64,000 nucleotides of DNA. Source: Streptomyces sp. ASQP_92 (GTDB lineage Bacteria > Actinomycetota > Actinomycetes > Streptomycetales > Streptomycetaceae). The position numbers and the translations under genes are program-made. The notes beneath the pieces were generated by a model. That model was not told the origin of the DNA and did not search any database. It saw only the letters and a program-made list of their open reading frames with translations. Positions 45,271 through 54,274 of this stretch are shown here, one piece after another. How positions within the stretch are numbered: position 1 is the first letter of the stretch; the number at the start of each line of letters is the position of its first letter. Location of the stretch: positions 124,001 to 188,000 of the forward strand of contig NZ_JAODUA010000001.1 of the NCBI RefSeq assembly GCF_025399895.1, written 5' to 3'.

Positions 45271-47090
45271 CTGCGGGGACAGCTGAAGGGCCTTCTCTGA
45301 GCCTTGCATTTGATGAGAGCCGTACCAAGGTGGTTCTCAGGGCAGCGGAGAGCCACCGGGGCGAGCTGGTCCAGCTGGTCGGTCGTTTTCGCACGGGCGG
45401 CCAGCTCGGTCCTTTGGCTGCGGCTGTTGACCTCGATGACTTGCTCTCTGCCGTAGCAGAGGTCGCCGCTTGGTCTGATCCGTCTGGCGTGGAGTGGGCC
45501 GCGGATCTCCGGAGCTTGGTACTCGGTAACCTGCGGGACGCCGCAACGGTAGAGAGCAGGCTCAACGCTGATGGTGCGGCGGGCGAGGTTCTGGCTGATG
45601 ACGTACCGCGTCTGCTCGGGGAGGAGTGGATCGCAGAGCTAGGAGAGTTCCAACGACGTGACATCGCCAAGCTGCTCTCACTTCAGCACGGTGCGAACTT
45701 CAGTGTTCCTGGCGCCGGCAAAACCCGCTCAGCGCTTGGGGTGTATGCCGCGCAGAAGACCCTGGGGCATGTCAGGCGACTTTTGGTGGTGTGTCCGAAG
45801 TCAGCTTATGAGTCATGGCAGTACGAGACAGCAGTCTGCTTTCGGCATCGGCTCCGTCCGCACGTGCTTGACGGCTCGCTGGATGAGTGGGCTGAAGTCC
45901 TGATCGTCAACTACGAACGCTTGGACAGGTCGCTCACCACGTTGGCTTCCTGGCTGAAGGCCGAACCCGCAATGATCATCCTCGACGAGGCCCATCGGAT
46001 GAAGCTTGGGGCACGGGGAACGTACGGAGCTGCCTGTATGGCTCTTGGCCCCCTGGCGCAGAGGCGGTTGATCCTCACTGGCACCCCTGCTCCCAACGGC
46101 TCGAAGGATTTGGAGAACCTGCTGGGCTTCGTCTGGCCGGGGCAAGGACAGCGTTCCGTGGCGCGCGCGGTAGCTGGTGGGGACCTTGCGTATGCCAGCG
46201 TCGCCCTGAAGCCGCTGTTTGCCCGCACGACCAAGCTGGAGCTGGGGCTTCCTCCGATGGAGCTACGCATGCGGTACCTGGATCTTCCGCCGCTGCATGC
46301 AGACATCTATGCATCTTTGGTTGGCGACCCCGACTCCAGAGGTTCAAGTGACGACCTCAGCTCGCTGGGTAAGACTGCGCTGCGCTTGCTGATGGCAGCG
46401 ACCAGCCCGGCGCTGCTTTTGGACGGTGGCAGCCGTTATGAGCCCCTGGCCTATCAGCTGCCGCCTCTGGAGATTCCTCGCGGGCACTCCCTGTACGCCC
46501 TCATGCAGCGCCTGCCGAGCTATGAGCTATCACCTAAGTACCAGGAGACGGCTGCAATCGTGGCAGAGAATGCGCGGCTTGGTAGAAAAACAATAGTCTG
46601 GACCACGTTTGTCCGTAGCTTGACCACTCTGAGCAGGCTGCTGGATGGGTTTGCGCCGGCGGTCGTCTATGGCGGAACCCCTGACCGAGATGAGCAGCTT
46701 CGAAGGTTTCGGGAGGATTCCAGCTGTAAAGTCCTGATCTCCAATCCGGCCACCCTCGGGGAGGGCATCAGCCTGCATCAGGTGTGCCACGACGCCGTGT
46801 ACGTGGATCGCGACTTCGTCGCAGGACGCTTCTTGCAGAGCCTTGACCGTATCCACCGGTTGGGCCTGGGCCCGGACACCGAGACTCGTGTCACGGTTCT
46901 CGCGGTTCGGGACACGATCGATGAGGTCGTAGAGGCGCGGCTTGATCAAAAGCTTGAGTTCATGGGCAAGATCCTTGATGATCCCTCGGTCCAGCAGCTC
47001 TCTGACCTGCAAGAAGAGCCGTCCGTCGCGGCCGGCCTAGCGCCGACGGACGTGGAGGCACTCCTGCGCCACATGGGACGTGCTGGGTAG
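45267..47090 (+). CDS. SNF2-type superfamily 2 helicase/translocase
   Basis: 607 residues. Motif I SVPGAGKTRSAL (about 146-157), II LDEAHRMK (about 239-246), III LILTGTPAPNG, IV-V GRKTIVWTTFVRSL and NPATLGEGISLHQ, VI QSLDRIHRLGLGP. An ATP-driven DNA translocase is expected. The N-terminal ~130 residues are a separate domain of unknown type. The start overlaps the ParB-like stop (GTGA), so translation is coupled. It ends before two hairpins that separate it from the methyltransferase gene. Confidence 0.85.
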   Translation: MTAGTAEGPSLSLAFDESRTKVVLRAAESHRGELVQLVGRFRTGGQLGPLAAAVDLDDLLSAVAEVAAWSDPSGVEWAADLRSLVLGNLRDAATVESRLNADGAAGEVLADDVPRLLGEEWIAELGEFQRRDIAKLLSLQHGANFSVPGAGKTRSALGVYAAQKTLGHVRRLLVVCPKSAYESWQYETAVCFRHRLRPHVLDGSLDEWAEVLIVNYERLDRSLTTLASWLKAEPAMIILDEAHRMKLGARGTYGAACMALGPLAQRRLILTGTPAPNGSKDLENLLGFVWPGQGQRSVARAVAGGDLAYASVALKPLFARTTKLELGLPPMELRMRYLDLPPLHADIYASLVGDPDSRGSSDDLSSLGKTALRLLMAATSPALLLDGGSRYEPLAYQLPPLEIPRGHSLYALMQRLPSYELSPKYQETAAIVAENARLGRKTIVWTTFVRSLTTLSRLLDGFAPAVVYGGTPDRDEQLRRFREDSSCKVLISNPATLGEGISLHQVCHDAVYVDRDFVAGRFLQSLDRIHRLGLGPDTETRVTVLAVRDTIDEVVEARLDQKLEFMGKILDDPSVQQLSDLQEEPSVAAGLAPTDVEALLRHMGRAG

Positions 47091-47104
47091 GTGCTGCGTA
47101 GGCT

Positions 47105-47140
47105 GGTGCCGTCCGTCGACCCAATCAGACGGACGGCACC
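47105..47140 (+). terminator. Terminator after the SNF2 gene
   Basis: Perfect 13-bp stem GGTGCCGTCCGTC/GACGGACGGCACC with a 10-nt loop. Confidence 0.8.
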
Positions 47141-47172
47141 TGGCCGTGCTGTAAAACTGGTGAGGATCGAGT

Positions 47173-47203
47173 AGCCCCCTGCTGCCTCTGCGAGGCAGGG
47201 GCT
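47173..47203 (+). terminator. Second hairpin before the methyltransferase gene
   Basis: Outer AGCCCC/GGGGCT and inner TGCCTC/GAGGCA pairs separated by a 4-nt bulge, then a C/T-A-rich stretch. It may back up the terminator or be part of the methyltransferase 5' region. Confidence 0.5.
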
Positions 47204-47234
47204 TCAATTGCGCCACACCACGAGGAGTCCACAC

Positions 47235-48572
47235 ATGGCCGCCGTGCGGAAGCCACGACCGCAGTTCGACGAGCCCCTCACCTCGGTCGAGATCTGTGCC
47301 GGAGCAGGTGGACAAGCCTCGGGTTTGCACAACGCCGGGTTCGATCATCTAGCGCTCGTTGAGTGGGATGAGAACGCAGTCAAGACCCTCAAAGCCAACG
47401 TGAAGTCTTGGCCTGGATGGGACAAAGCCAAGGTCGACGCGCTCCGGCCGAGCGACGTGAAGGATTTCGCGGATTCCGCAGAATTGAAAGAAATTATGGA
47501 GAGCGACCGACGAGTTGATTTGTTGGCCGGTGGAGTCCCTTGTCCTCCGTTTTCTCTGGCTGGGCGGCGTCTCGGAGCCGATGACGAGCGGGACCTGTTT
47601 CCCGATATGCTTAAAATTGTCGCCAAGCTCAGGCCTCGGGCAATAATGATTGAAAACGTGCGAGGGATTTTGGAGCCTCCCCATGTTTTCATCGACTATC
47701 GCCGTCAAATCGTGAATGAACTTCACGGGCTAGGCTATAGGGTGCCGCTGGTCGATAGTGAATGGACTGTGGAAAAGCAGGATAGGGAAATGCGGCGTGT
47801 TTGGCGGCGTATCGATGCCAAGCATTTTGGCGTTCCGCAGTTGCGCCCGCGTGCCATTCTTGTCGCTATCCATAATGATGTTCCCCAAGGTTCCGACTTC
47901 GTCTGGCCGCTTGAGGGCCGCGGTGATGCTGCCACGGTCTTCAAGAAGTTGGAGAAATCCATGGAAGAGCGGTTCCGGAATTATTTGTTGCTAAACGAAG
48001 ACGGAAACAAGGCTGTCGCGGGGGAGCGGAGTGGGCAGGATGCGCTAAATGCGTGGCGCGAAAAAGCGCGGCGTGCGCAGCTTACGAGCTCCGGGGGTGT
48101 AGCTCCTACGCTGGTGGGAGGCTCCAGGAAGCATGGCGGGGCTGACCTTGGGCCGAGCCGTGCTAAGCGGGCCTGGGAGCTCATGGGAGTCGACGGCAAT
48201 GGGGTTGCGAATGATGAGGAGCACTGCGACCCGCGGCGAGATCTCTTTCGTCCGGCGGGCCCGATGCTCACTGTAGAGCAAGCCGCGATCATCCAAGGTT
48301 TTTCTCCGAAATGGAAATTTCAGGGAAAGAAGACGGCTAAGTACCGTCAGGTGGGCAACGCATTTCCCCCTCCGGTGGCTGAGGCTGTTGGCCGTGCTAT
48401 TGCTGCCGTATTGCGGCCGCAAAAGAGCGGCGAGCTCTTGAGTGGCTACGTGATGGAGGAAGGGGCTCCTGCGGAGGAGCCGGAGTTTTCTCAGCTAGCT
48501 ATCCCGGTGGAGAGCGCGTTCGTCGCTGCGTCTTCGCGAGAGCACCGTAGCGGCGATCTCGTCAGCACATGA
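47235..48572 (+). CDS. C5 cytosine-specific DNA methyltransferase (Dcm family)
   Basis: 445 residues. Motif I SVEICAGAGGQASGLHNAGF, IV GGVPCPPFS with catalytic Cys103, VI IMIENVRGIL, VIII FGVPQLRPRAILVA, and X YRQVGNAFPPPVAEAVG. The target-recognition region lies at about residues 215-330. It methylates C5 of cytosine at an unknown site, presumably marking self DNA. ATG with GGAG 8 nt upstream; a separate transcription unit from the nuclease-helicase operon. The sequence is visibly AT-richer than its surroundings, consistent with transfer. Confidence 0.95.
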   Translation: MAAVRKPRPQFDEPLTSVEICAGAGGQASGLHNAGFDHLALVEWDENAVKTLKANVKSWPGWDKAKVDALRPSDVKDFADSAELKEIMESDRRVDLLAGGVPCPPFSLAGRRLGADDERDLFPDMLKIVAKLRPRAIMIENVRGILEPPHVFIDYRRQIVNELHGLGYRVPLVDSEWTVEKQDREMRRVWRRIDAKHFGVPQLRPRAILVAIHNDVPQGSDFVWPLEGRGDAATVFKKLEKSMEERFRNYLLLNEDGNKAVAGERSGQDALNAWREKARRAQLTSSGGVAPTLVGGSRKHGGADLGPSRAKRAWELMGVDGNGVANDEEHCDPRRDLFRPAGPMLTVEQAAIIQGFSPKWKFQGKKTAKYRQVGNAFPPPVAEAVGRAIAAVLRPQKSGELLSGYVMEEGAPAEEPEFSQLAIPVESAFVAASSREHRSGDLVST

Positions 48573-48971
48573 GGTTGATGGCTCGTGCTCCCAGAAGCGG
48601 AGCACGAGCCATCCGGCTTCTTGCAATCTCTTGTCAGTGTCGCGGTCCCGTGTGACGTTGCGCAGAACCTTGTCCGACCAGTAGCCAGAGTTCGTCTTCG
48701 GTGGTACGTAGTGCTCGGGGCATCCATGCCAATAGCAGCCGTCGATGAACACGGCTACTTTGACGGGCCGAAACACCAGATCCGCTGTCCGCCGCAGTTC
48801 TGGAAGTGGCCTGGCGGATACGCGATATCGGAGGCCCTTAGCGTGCACGAGGCGCCGTATCAACTGCTCAGGCTTCGTGTCCCTGCTGCGGATCGCCTGC
48901 ATGTTGCGGCGTCGTGCTGCGGATGAGGCCCAGGAGCCTTCCGGGGCTGTCCACTCGTCGCTGTCCGGCAT
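48495..48971 (-). CDS. vsr: Very short patch repair endonuclease (Vsr)
   Basis: 158 residues. RRNMQAIRSRDTKPEQLIRRLVHAKG, RRTADLVFRPVKVAVFIDGCYWHGCPEH (catalytic Asp64, zinc ligands) and WSDKVLRNVTRDRDTDKRLQEAGWLVLRFWEHE are diagnostic. Nicks DNA 5' of T at T:G mismatches formed when 5-methylcytosine deaminates. Encoded opposite the methyltransferase; their 3' ends overlap by 78 bp, so each transcript can be antisense to the other. Confidence 0.95.
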   Translation of the reverse strand: MPDSDEWTAPEGSWASSAARRRNMQAIRSRDTKPEQLIRRLVHAKGLRYRVSARPLPELRRTADLVFRPVKVAVFIDGCYWHGCPEHYVPPKTNSGYWSDKVLRNVTRDRDTDKRLQEAGWLVLRFWEHEPSTSCADEIAATVLSRRRSDERALHRDS

Positions 48972-49057
48972 GAGACAAGGCTAGTCCTGTGGCCTCACAG
49001 CTTCGCTCTGTGAGGCCCACGGTGAGAGCTAGTCCGTGATGCTCGGGGGTGCCGGTG

Positions 49058-50077
49058 TCACCCCTTCCCGTGACAGTCCCCATAGTTGACCCCCGACCCG
49101 CACCAGCAGTCCGCGCCTCGGCTCGGGGGCCAGGAGGTGGCTCGGGCTCGGGCGGCGAGGGTGGTGGCGTATTGGGGGAGGAGGTCGGCGTTGGCGGGGG
49201 AGGAGGATTCGGAGGCGGCGAAGGCCTCGTAGGAGGGGACCGTGGCGGTCACGATGCCGAGGTTGGGGGTGCCGGCCGCGGCCAGTTCGCGCAGGGACGC
49301 CTCGATGTCCAGCAAGTGGGCGGCGTGGGTGGGGTATTCGGACTGAAGCTCCGGGTACGCCGTGAGGAGTTCGTCCAGTTCATGTTCCGGCCAGTGCAGG
49401 ACCGCGACCGGGAACGGGCGGGACAGGGCGAGCCGGTAGTTGCCCAACTCGGCGCGCAGGCGGGCCAGTTCGGCCTGGAGTTCGGCGGGGTCCTCCGAGC
49501 CGAGGGACCACAGGCGCTTGGGGTCGTGGAGTTCGTCCAGGGAGATCGGCGCGGTGTGCAGCTCGTCCGCCAGGGTGTCCCAGGTGTCGTGCGGCTGGGC
49601 GAGCAGTCGGCGTACCCGGTGGCGCGTGGTCAGCAGGGACTGGGTGCTGTACGGGATGCCGGTGGGGTCGACCGCCGCCTCCGCCACGCCCAGCAGGGTC
49701 AGCGCGGTGGTCAGCGAGGCGTGGGCCAGGTCCAGTTCGTCGTGGGCCTCCAGCGTCTCGGCGACGATCCCCCAGGCCGCCGGGTCCAGGGGCGCGGCCG
49801 CCCGGATGCCCTCGATGATGGCCCGGGCCTCGGCCTCGTGGCCGTACTCCCACAGGTTCGCCGCCTTGAACGCCTTCACCAGGTGGGGGTGGTCCACCTT
49901 CGAGGACGAGGACAGCAGACGGTCGTAGAGCGTGGTGGCCCTGGGGCGGTCGCCCGAGAGCTCCAGGTGGGCCGCGGCCTGGAGGAGCAGGGGCTCCTGG
50001 TCCTCCGGGTACTGCGTCGCGGTGCGCAGCAGACGCTCGGCTTCGGCAAGGTGATCGGCAGGCGTGTCGGGGCGCAT
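49058..50077 (-). CDS. TPR-like protein with C-terminal SEC-C motif
   Basis: 339 residues. Helical-repeat body (AEAERLLRTATQYPEDQEPLLLQAAAH, LAHASLTTALTLLG) and a final CWCGSGVNYGDCHGKG, a SEC-C zinc-binding motif with Cys-x-Cys...Cys-His. SEC-C tails bind zinc and often contact the ribosome or SecB-type partners; the role here is unknown. The ATG at 50077 has TACGGT 7 nt upstream and no ribosome binding site, so a leaderless mRNA is likely. Confidence 0.8.
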   Translation of the reverse strand: MRPDTPADHLAEAERLLRTATQYPEDQEPLLLQAAAHLELSGDRPRATTLYDRLLSSSSKVDHPHLVKAFKAANLWEYGHEAEARAIIEGIRAAAPLDPAAWGIVAETLEAHDELDLAHASLTTALTLLGVAEAAVDPTGIPYSTQSLLTTRHRVRRLLAQPHDTWDTLADELHTAPISLDELHDPKRLWSLGSEDPAELQAELARLRAELGNYRLALSRPFPVAVLHWPEHELDELLTAYPELQSEYPTHAAHLLDIEASLRELAAAGTPNLGIVTATVPSYEAFAASESSSPANADLLPQYATTLAARARATSWPPSRGADCWCGSGVNYGDCHGKG

Positions 50078-50181
50078 GAGGGACACCGTACTGCTGTACG
50101 GGGGCCCGGCGGAGGGCGCTTTGGGCCCTGGTGGGTCGAGTCCGTCACGTTGCGGGCCTGGTGAGTTGTGGCCCCGCCCCC

Positions 50182-50187
50182 TACCCT
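50182..50187 (+). promoter_or_regulatory. -10 box for leaderless sortase gene
   Basis: TACCCT, 6 nt before the GTG at 50194; no Shine-Dalgarno sequence. Confidence 0.5.
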
Positions 50188-50193
50188 GCGCCC

Positions 50194-51015
50194 GTGCGCA
50201 CAGGGATACCGGTGATGGTGCAGGGCGGACGCGGGCGGCGGGTGTGGGCGGCGCGGGGGCTGTGGGCGGGCGCCGAGCTCGCCGTGACGCTCGGGCTCCT
50301 GGTCCTGCTGCTCGTCGCCCATCAACTGTGGTGGACCAACCGGGAGGCCCGCGCCGAGGCCGGTCGCACCGTCCACTCCCTTGAGGAGCAGTGGGGGAAA
50401 GGGGGGCGGTCCCTCGTCGCGATGCCGCCGGCCGCGGGGGGTGAGCAGCCGGAGGGCTCGGCGTCCGTGGCGCCGGACGAGCGGGTTTCCGTCGGGGAGG
50501 GACCCGCGCCCCGGCGTCCCTCCACCGGTACGGGCGCCTCCGGCGCGAAGGGCGGGCCCCGTGGGGACCAGGCGTACGCCGTCATCCGGATCCCCCGCAT
50601 CGGGGTCACCGCGCCCGTCGCGCAGGGCATCAGCAAGGCCGGTGTCCTCGACAAGGGGTATGTGGGGCACTACGCGCAGAGCGCCCAGCCGGGGGAGGTG
50701 GGCAACTTCGCGCTCGCCGGGCATCGCAACACCCATGGGGAGCCGTTCCGCCACATCGACGAGTTGAGGGCGGGGGACCAGGTGGTGGTCGAGACCCGGG
50801 ACACCGTCTTCACGTATGTGGTCGATTCCGTGCTGCCCCAGACCGCCGCGCGCGACGGCGGGACCATAGCTCCCGTTCCCCGGAGCGATGTCAAGCCCTC
50901 GTACGGGTACAGCGAGCCCGGGCACTACATCACGCTCACCACCTGCACCCCCGAGTTCACCTCCACCTACCGGCTGGTGGTGTGGGGCAAGTTGCGGGGA
51001 AGCCGGCCGCGCTAG
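50194..51015 (+). CDS. Class E/D-type sortase
   Basis: 273 residues. One N-terminal membrane helix (AELAVTLGLLVLLLVAH), a Pro/Gly-rich linker to about residue 120, then the sortase barrel: QAYAVIRIPRIGVTAPVAQG, NFALAGHRNTHGEPF (catalytic His), and YITLTTCTPEFTSTYRLVVWG (catalytic Cys in TLTTC, catalytic Arg in TYR). It cleaves LPXTG/LAXTG-type signals and links proteins to peptidoglycan. A possible substrate with an LPDTG signal is encoded at 57667-59094. Confidence 0.92.
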   Translation: MRTGIPVMVQGGRGRRVWAARGLWAGAELAVTLGLLVLLLVAHQLWWTNREARAEAGRTVHSLEEQWGKGGRSLVAMPPAAGGEQPEGSASVAPDERVSVGEGPAPRRPSTGTGASGAKGGPRGDQAYAVIRIPRIGVTAPVAQGISKAGVLDKGYVGHYAQSAQPGEVGNFALAGHRNTHGEPFRHIDELRAGDQVVVETRDTVFTYVVDSVLPQTAARDGGTIAPVPRSDVKPSYGYSEPGHYITLTTCTPEFTSTYRLVVWGKLRGSRPR

Positions 51016-51024
51016 CGTTCAAGG

Positions 51025-51261
51025 ATGCGACGTCGTCGATCTCATGTGCTCTGGCTGGGGGTGCCCTATCTGCTGTACCTGGGGGCGCTGCCCTTCGTGA
51101 ACAGGGTGCGGCCCGTGGTGCTCGGGCTGCCCTTCCTCTTCTTCTGGCTGCTGATCGCGACTCTGGCCACCCCGCTCGCCATCTGGCTCACCTGGCGGGG
51201 CGATACCCGGGGCGCGACCAGGGGCGCGGGCACGGCAGACAGGAAGGGGACGGGCCGATGA
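51025..51261 (+). CDS. DUF3311 small membrane protein
   Basis: 78 residues, two membrane helices (HVLWLGVPYLLYLGALPFVNR, VVLGLPFLFFWLLIATLATP), the usual DUF3311 layout in which the protein is paired with a downstream sodium/solute symporter. It probably acts as the small subunit of that transporter. The stop overlaps the symporter start (ATGA). Confidence 0.9.
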   Translation: MRRRRSHVLWLGVPYLLYLGALPFVNRVRPVVLGLPFLFFWLLIATLATPLAIWLTWRGDTRGATRGAGTADRKGTGR

Positions 51262-52754
51262 GCGATGCCACGGTCGCCACCACCATCTTCGGCGTCTTCA
51301 TGGCGGGCACGGTCGCCCTCGGACTGTTCGCCGTACGCGGCCGCGGGGGCGGAGGGGGCGGGCTCGCCGAGTGGTCGGTCGGCGGGCGCAGTCTGGGGAC
51401 CGTGTTCATCTGGGTGCTGATGGCGGGCGAGAGCTACACCAGTTTCAGCTATCTGGGTGCCGCGGGATGGGGATACAACTACGGCGCCCCGGTGCTGTAT
51501 GTGGTCGCCTACATGTCGTGCGGCTATGCGGTGGGCTATGTGGTCGGGCCCATGTTGTGGGCCTACGCGAAGAAGCACGGACTGGTGGGGATCACCGACA
51601 TGGTGGCCCATCGCTATGGGAAGCCCTGGGTGGGGGCGCTTGTCGCGCTGCTGGCCACCGTCTTCCTGCTGCCCTACATCCAGTTGCAGATCACCGGCAT
51701 GGGCGTGGTCGTCTCGACGATCTCCTATGGGGCCATCTCCCTCAACTGGGCTTATTTCATTGCCTTCGCCGTCACCACCGGCTTCGTCGTCGTCAGTGGG
51801 CTGCGCGGCAGCGCGTGGGTGTCCGTGCTCAAGGACGTCCTGGTCATCGCCACCCTGGCCTTCCTCGCGATCTATGTGCCGCTGCACTACTTCGACGGCT
51901 ACGGGGAGTTCGCCGACCGGATCGTGAGCGAGAAGAGCGACTGGCTCACGTTGCCGGGCCACGGCGGGGCGTTCGGGGAGGCGTGGTTCGCCACCACGTC
52001 CGTGCTCAACTCCCTCACCGTCGTCATCTTCCCGACCACGGTGGCCGGTTACCTAGGCGCCCGCAACGCCGACGCGCTGCGCCGCAACGCCATGCTGCTG
52101 CCCGCCTACAACGTGCTGCTCTTCGTGCCGATGCTGCTCGGCATGGCCGCGATCTTCGTGGTGCCGGGGCTGGCCGGCGCCGACTCGAATCTCGCCCTGT
52201 TCAAGCTGGTCGTCGACTCGCTGCCCGCCTGGACCGTCGGACTCGTCGGCGTGGCGGCGGCCCTGTCCTCCATTGTGCCGATGGCGGTGTTCATGCTGGT
52301 CATCGGCACGATGTGGGGCCGCAGCGTGCTCTCGCTCGTACCCCGCCTGCGGGAGCGGCAGAAGGTGGCCTCGCAGGTGGTGGTCGTGGTCGCGGGGGCG
52401 CTCGCGCTGCTCATGACGTACACCGTGCCCAACACCCTGGTCCGGCTCTCGCTCATCTCCTACGAAGGGATGGCGCAGCTCCTGCCGATGCTGCTTCTGG
52501 GCCTGGTGTGGCGGAAGTTGACCCTGATGGGTGGGCTCGCGGGGCTCGCGGTGGGGGTGGCGGCGGTCTGCGGATTCGTCTTCACCGACCACGATCCGGT
52601 GTGGGGGGTCAACGCCGGAATCATCGCGCTCGGCCTCAACCTCCTGGTGGCGCTGGCCTGTTCACTGCTCGGGCCGCGGCCGGCGCCGGTCGGTGACGAC
52701 GTACTGGCGCGCGATCCGATCCATGAGGAGCGTGACGCGCCGGTACGCGGGTGA
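51258..52754 (+). CDS. Sodium:solute symporter family transporter
   Basis: 498 residues and about 13 membrane helices. LAEWSVGGRSLGTVFIWVLMAGESYTSFSYLGAAGW, YGAPVLYVVAYMSCGYAVGY, GLRGSAWVSVLKDVLVI and the later AALSSIVPMAVFMLVIGTMWGRS are SSS-family motifs. Cotranslated with DUF3311. Substrate not recognisable; monocarboxylates and similar small acids are typical of this subgroup. Convergent with the MFS gene (18-bp gap). Confidence 0.9.
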   Translation: MSDATVATTIFGVFMAGTVALGLFAVRGRGGGGGGLAEWSVGGRSLGTVFIWVLMAGESYTSFSYLGAAGWGYNYGAPVLYVVAYMSCGYAVGYVVGPMLWAYAKKHGLVGITDMVAHRYGKPWVGALVALLATVFLLPYIQLQITGMGVVVSTISYGAISLNWAYFIAFAVTTGFVVVSGLRGSAWVSVLKDVLVIATLAFLAIYVPLHYFDGYGEFADRIVSEKSDWLTLPGHGGAFGEAWFATTSVLNSLTVVIFPTTVAGYLGARNADALRRNAMLLPAYNVLLFVPMLLGMAAIFVVPGLAGADSNLALFKLVVDSLPAWTVGLVGVAAALSSIVPMAVFMLVIGTMWGRSVLSLVPRLRERQKVASQVVVVVAGALALLMTYTVPNTLVRLSLISYEGMAQLLPMLLLGLVWRKLTLMGGLAGLAVGVAAVCGFVFTDHDPVWGVNAGIIALGLNLLVALACSLLGPRPAPVGDDVLARDPIHEERDAPVRG

Positions 52755-52772
52755 GGGGAGCGCCCGGGGTTG

Positions 52773-54149
52773 TCAGGCGCGGGTGCGGGGGCGCAGCAGC
52801 GCCGTCAGGGCCGCGGCCACCGCCGCCAGCGACGCGGAGACCACGATCACCGCGTCCGGGCCCGCCGGGGCCACCGCGATGGTGAGGGCGACGCCCGCCG
52901 ACGAACCGATGTAGCGGGCCGTGTTGCTGGCGCCGGAACCCATCGCCGCACGCTCGGAGGGCACCGACTCGACGGCGAGGCGGGGGAGCGCGGCGTTCAG
53001 GAGGCCGCTGCCGATGCCCGCGATCACCAGGCCGGGGATCAGCCGCGGCAGTGGCCCGGCGGTGAGGGCGCCCAGCATCGCGAGGACTCCGGCCGTGTGC
53101 AGGACGAAGCCGATGGCGAGCTGGTGGCGGGCGGCGACACGGCCCGCGAGGCGCCTGGCCTGGAGCGCCACCACGAACGCGGAGCCCGACCACAGCACGA
53201 ACAGCCAGGCCGCGTTCATCGGCGAGGTGCCGAGCGACCGGCTCAGCAGGGCGGGCAGATAGCTGAAGAAGCCGATCACCGAGAGGCCGGTGAACAGGGC
53301 GCCCGCCGAGGACACCAGGAAGTCCGCGCGCCGGAAGAGGGCCAGATCGATCATGGGGCTGGTGGCGCGCCGCTCCACGAAGGTGAACGCGGCCGTGAGG
53401 ACGGCGGCGGCCACCAGGAGCGCGAGTACGCCGGGACGCAGCCAGCCGTCGCGGCCCAGCGTGAGCGCGCCGATCAGGGAGGTGAACGCGAGGGCCAGCG
53501 TGAGCGCGGCCGGAGCGTCCGGGCGGCCGCCGCGCGGGGCCCGCGACTCGGTCAGGGCGCGCAGCGCGAACCCGGCGGTCACCAAGGCCGGCACCGCCAA
53601 CACCCCATATACCAAGCGCCAGTTGAACGTAGTGAGAGCCCCGGCGAGGAGCGGGCCGAGGGCGATGCCGCCGCTGACGAAGGCGCCCCACACGCCGGTC
53701 GCGCGGATACGGGCGGGACCCACCGGGAAGGCGGCGACGAGCAGGCCGAGGCTGCTCGCGAGGATGGCGGCCGACGCCATGCCCTGGGCGACCCGGGCGA
53801 GGGTGAACGTCAGGGTGGTCGGCGCGAGCGCGCCCAGCGCCATGGTGATGCCGAGGGCGAGGGTGCCGGCCAGGAAGACACGGCGGCGGCCGTGGTCGTC
53901 GGCGAGGCTGCCCGCGATCAGGAGCAGCGCGGCGAGCCCGAGCGGGGCGCCGTTGAGCAGCCAGGCCTGGGCGGAGAGCGCGGTGTGGAAGGACGCGGTC
54001 ATGCTCGGCAGCGTCAGCATCGGGGCGGTGTAGTTCATCAGCGCGACCGTGGTCGCGGCGCTGGTGACGGCGAGCGTGGCGCCGGGGCGCGCCTCGGGCC
54101 CCGTTCCGGCGGGCCGGGCGGGGGCGGTGGTGCGTATGGCCTGCGTCAT
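52773..54149 (-). CDS. MFS drug-type exporter
   Basis: 458 residues, about 12-14 membrane helices. AGSLADDHGRRRVFLAGTLALG is the MFS loop 2-3 motif (G-x-L-a-D-r-x-G-r-r), and GVWGAFVSGGIALGPLLAGAL is motif C of drug antiporters. It probably exports a toxic compound. ATG at 54149 with GAGGGA upstream. Divergent from an HxlR-type regulator, with palindromic sites between, which is the normal layout of a regulated efflux pair. Confidence 0.9.
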   Translation of the reverse strand: MTQAIRTTAPARPAGTGPEARPGATLAVTSAATTVALMNYTAPMLTLPSMTASFHTALSAQAWLLNGAPLGLAALLLIAGSLADDHGRRRVFLAGTLALGITMALGALAPTTLTFTLARVAQGMASAAILASSLGLLVAAFPVGPARIRATGVWGAFVSGGIALGPLLAGALTTFNWRLVYGVLAVPALVTAGFALRALTESRAPRGGRPDAPAALTLALAFTSLIGALTLGRDGWLRPGVLALLVAAAVLTAAFTFVERRATSPMIDLALFRRADFLVSSAGALFTGLSVIGFFSYLPALLSRSLGTSPMNAAWLFVLWSGSAFVVALQARRLAGRVAARHQLAIGFVLHTAGVLAMLGALTAGPLPRLIPGLVIAGIGSGLLNAALPRLAVESVPSERAAMGSGASNTARYIGSSAGVALTIAVAPAGPDAVIVVSASLAAVAAALTALLRPRTRA

Positions 54150-54274
54150 GACGTCCCTCGGGGAGGCGGGGTCCGGATCGGATGCGCGGACGGGGGTGGG
54201 CCGGCGGATTTGGGTGCAGGGGCCGGCGGACTTGGGTGCAGGGGGAGCCGCTGCCGTTCCGCGGGGCCGTGAAG

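Noticed and set aside
41767..49057. Integrative mobile element ends around the island
   Set aside because: No integrase, transposase, terminal inverted repeat or flanking direct repeat could be recognised; transfer is inferred only from composition and content.
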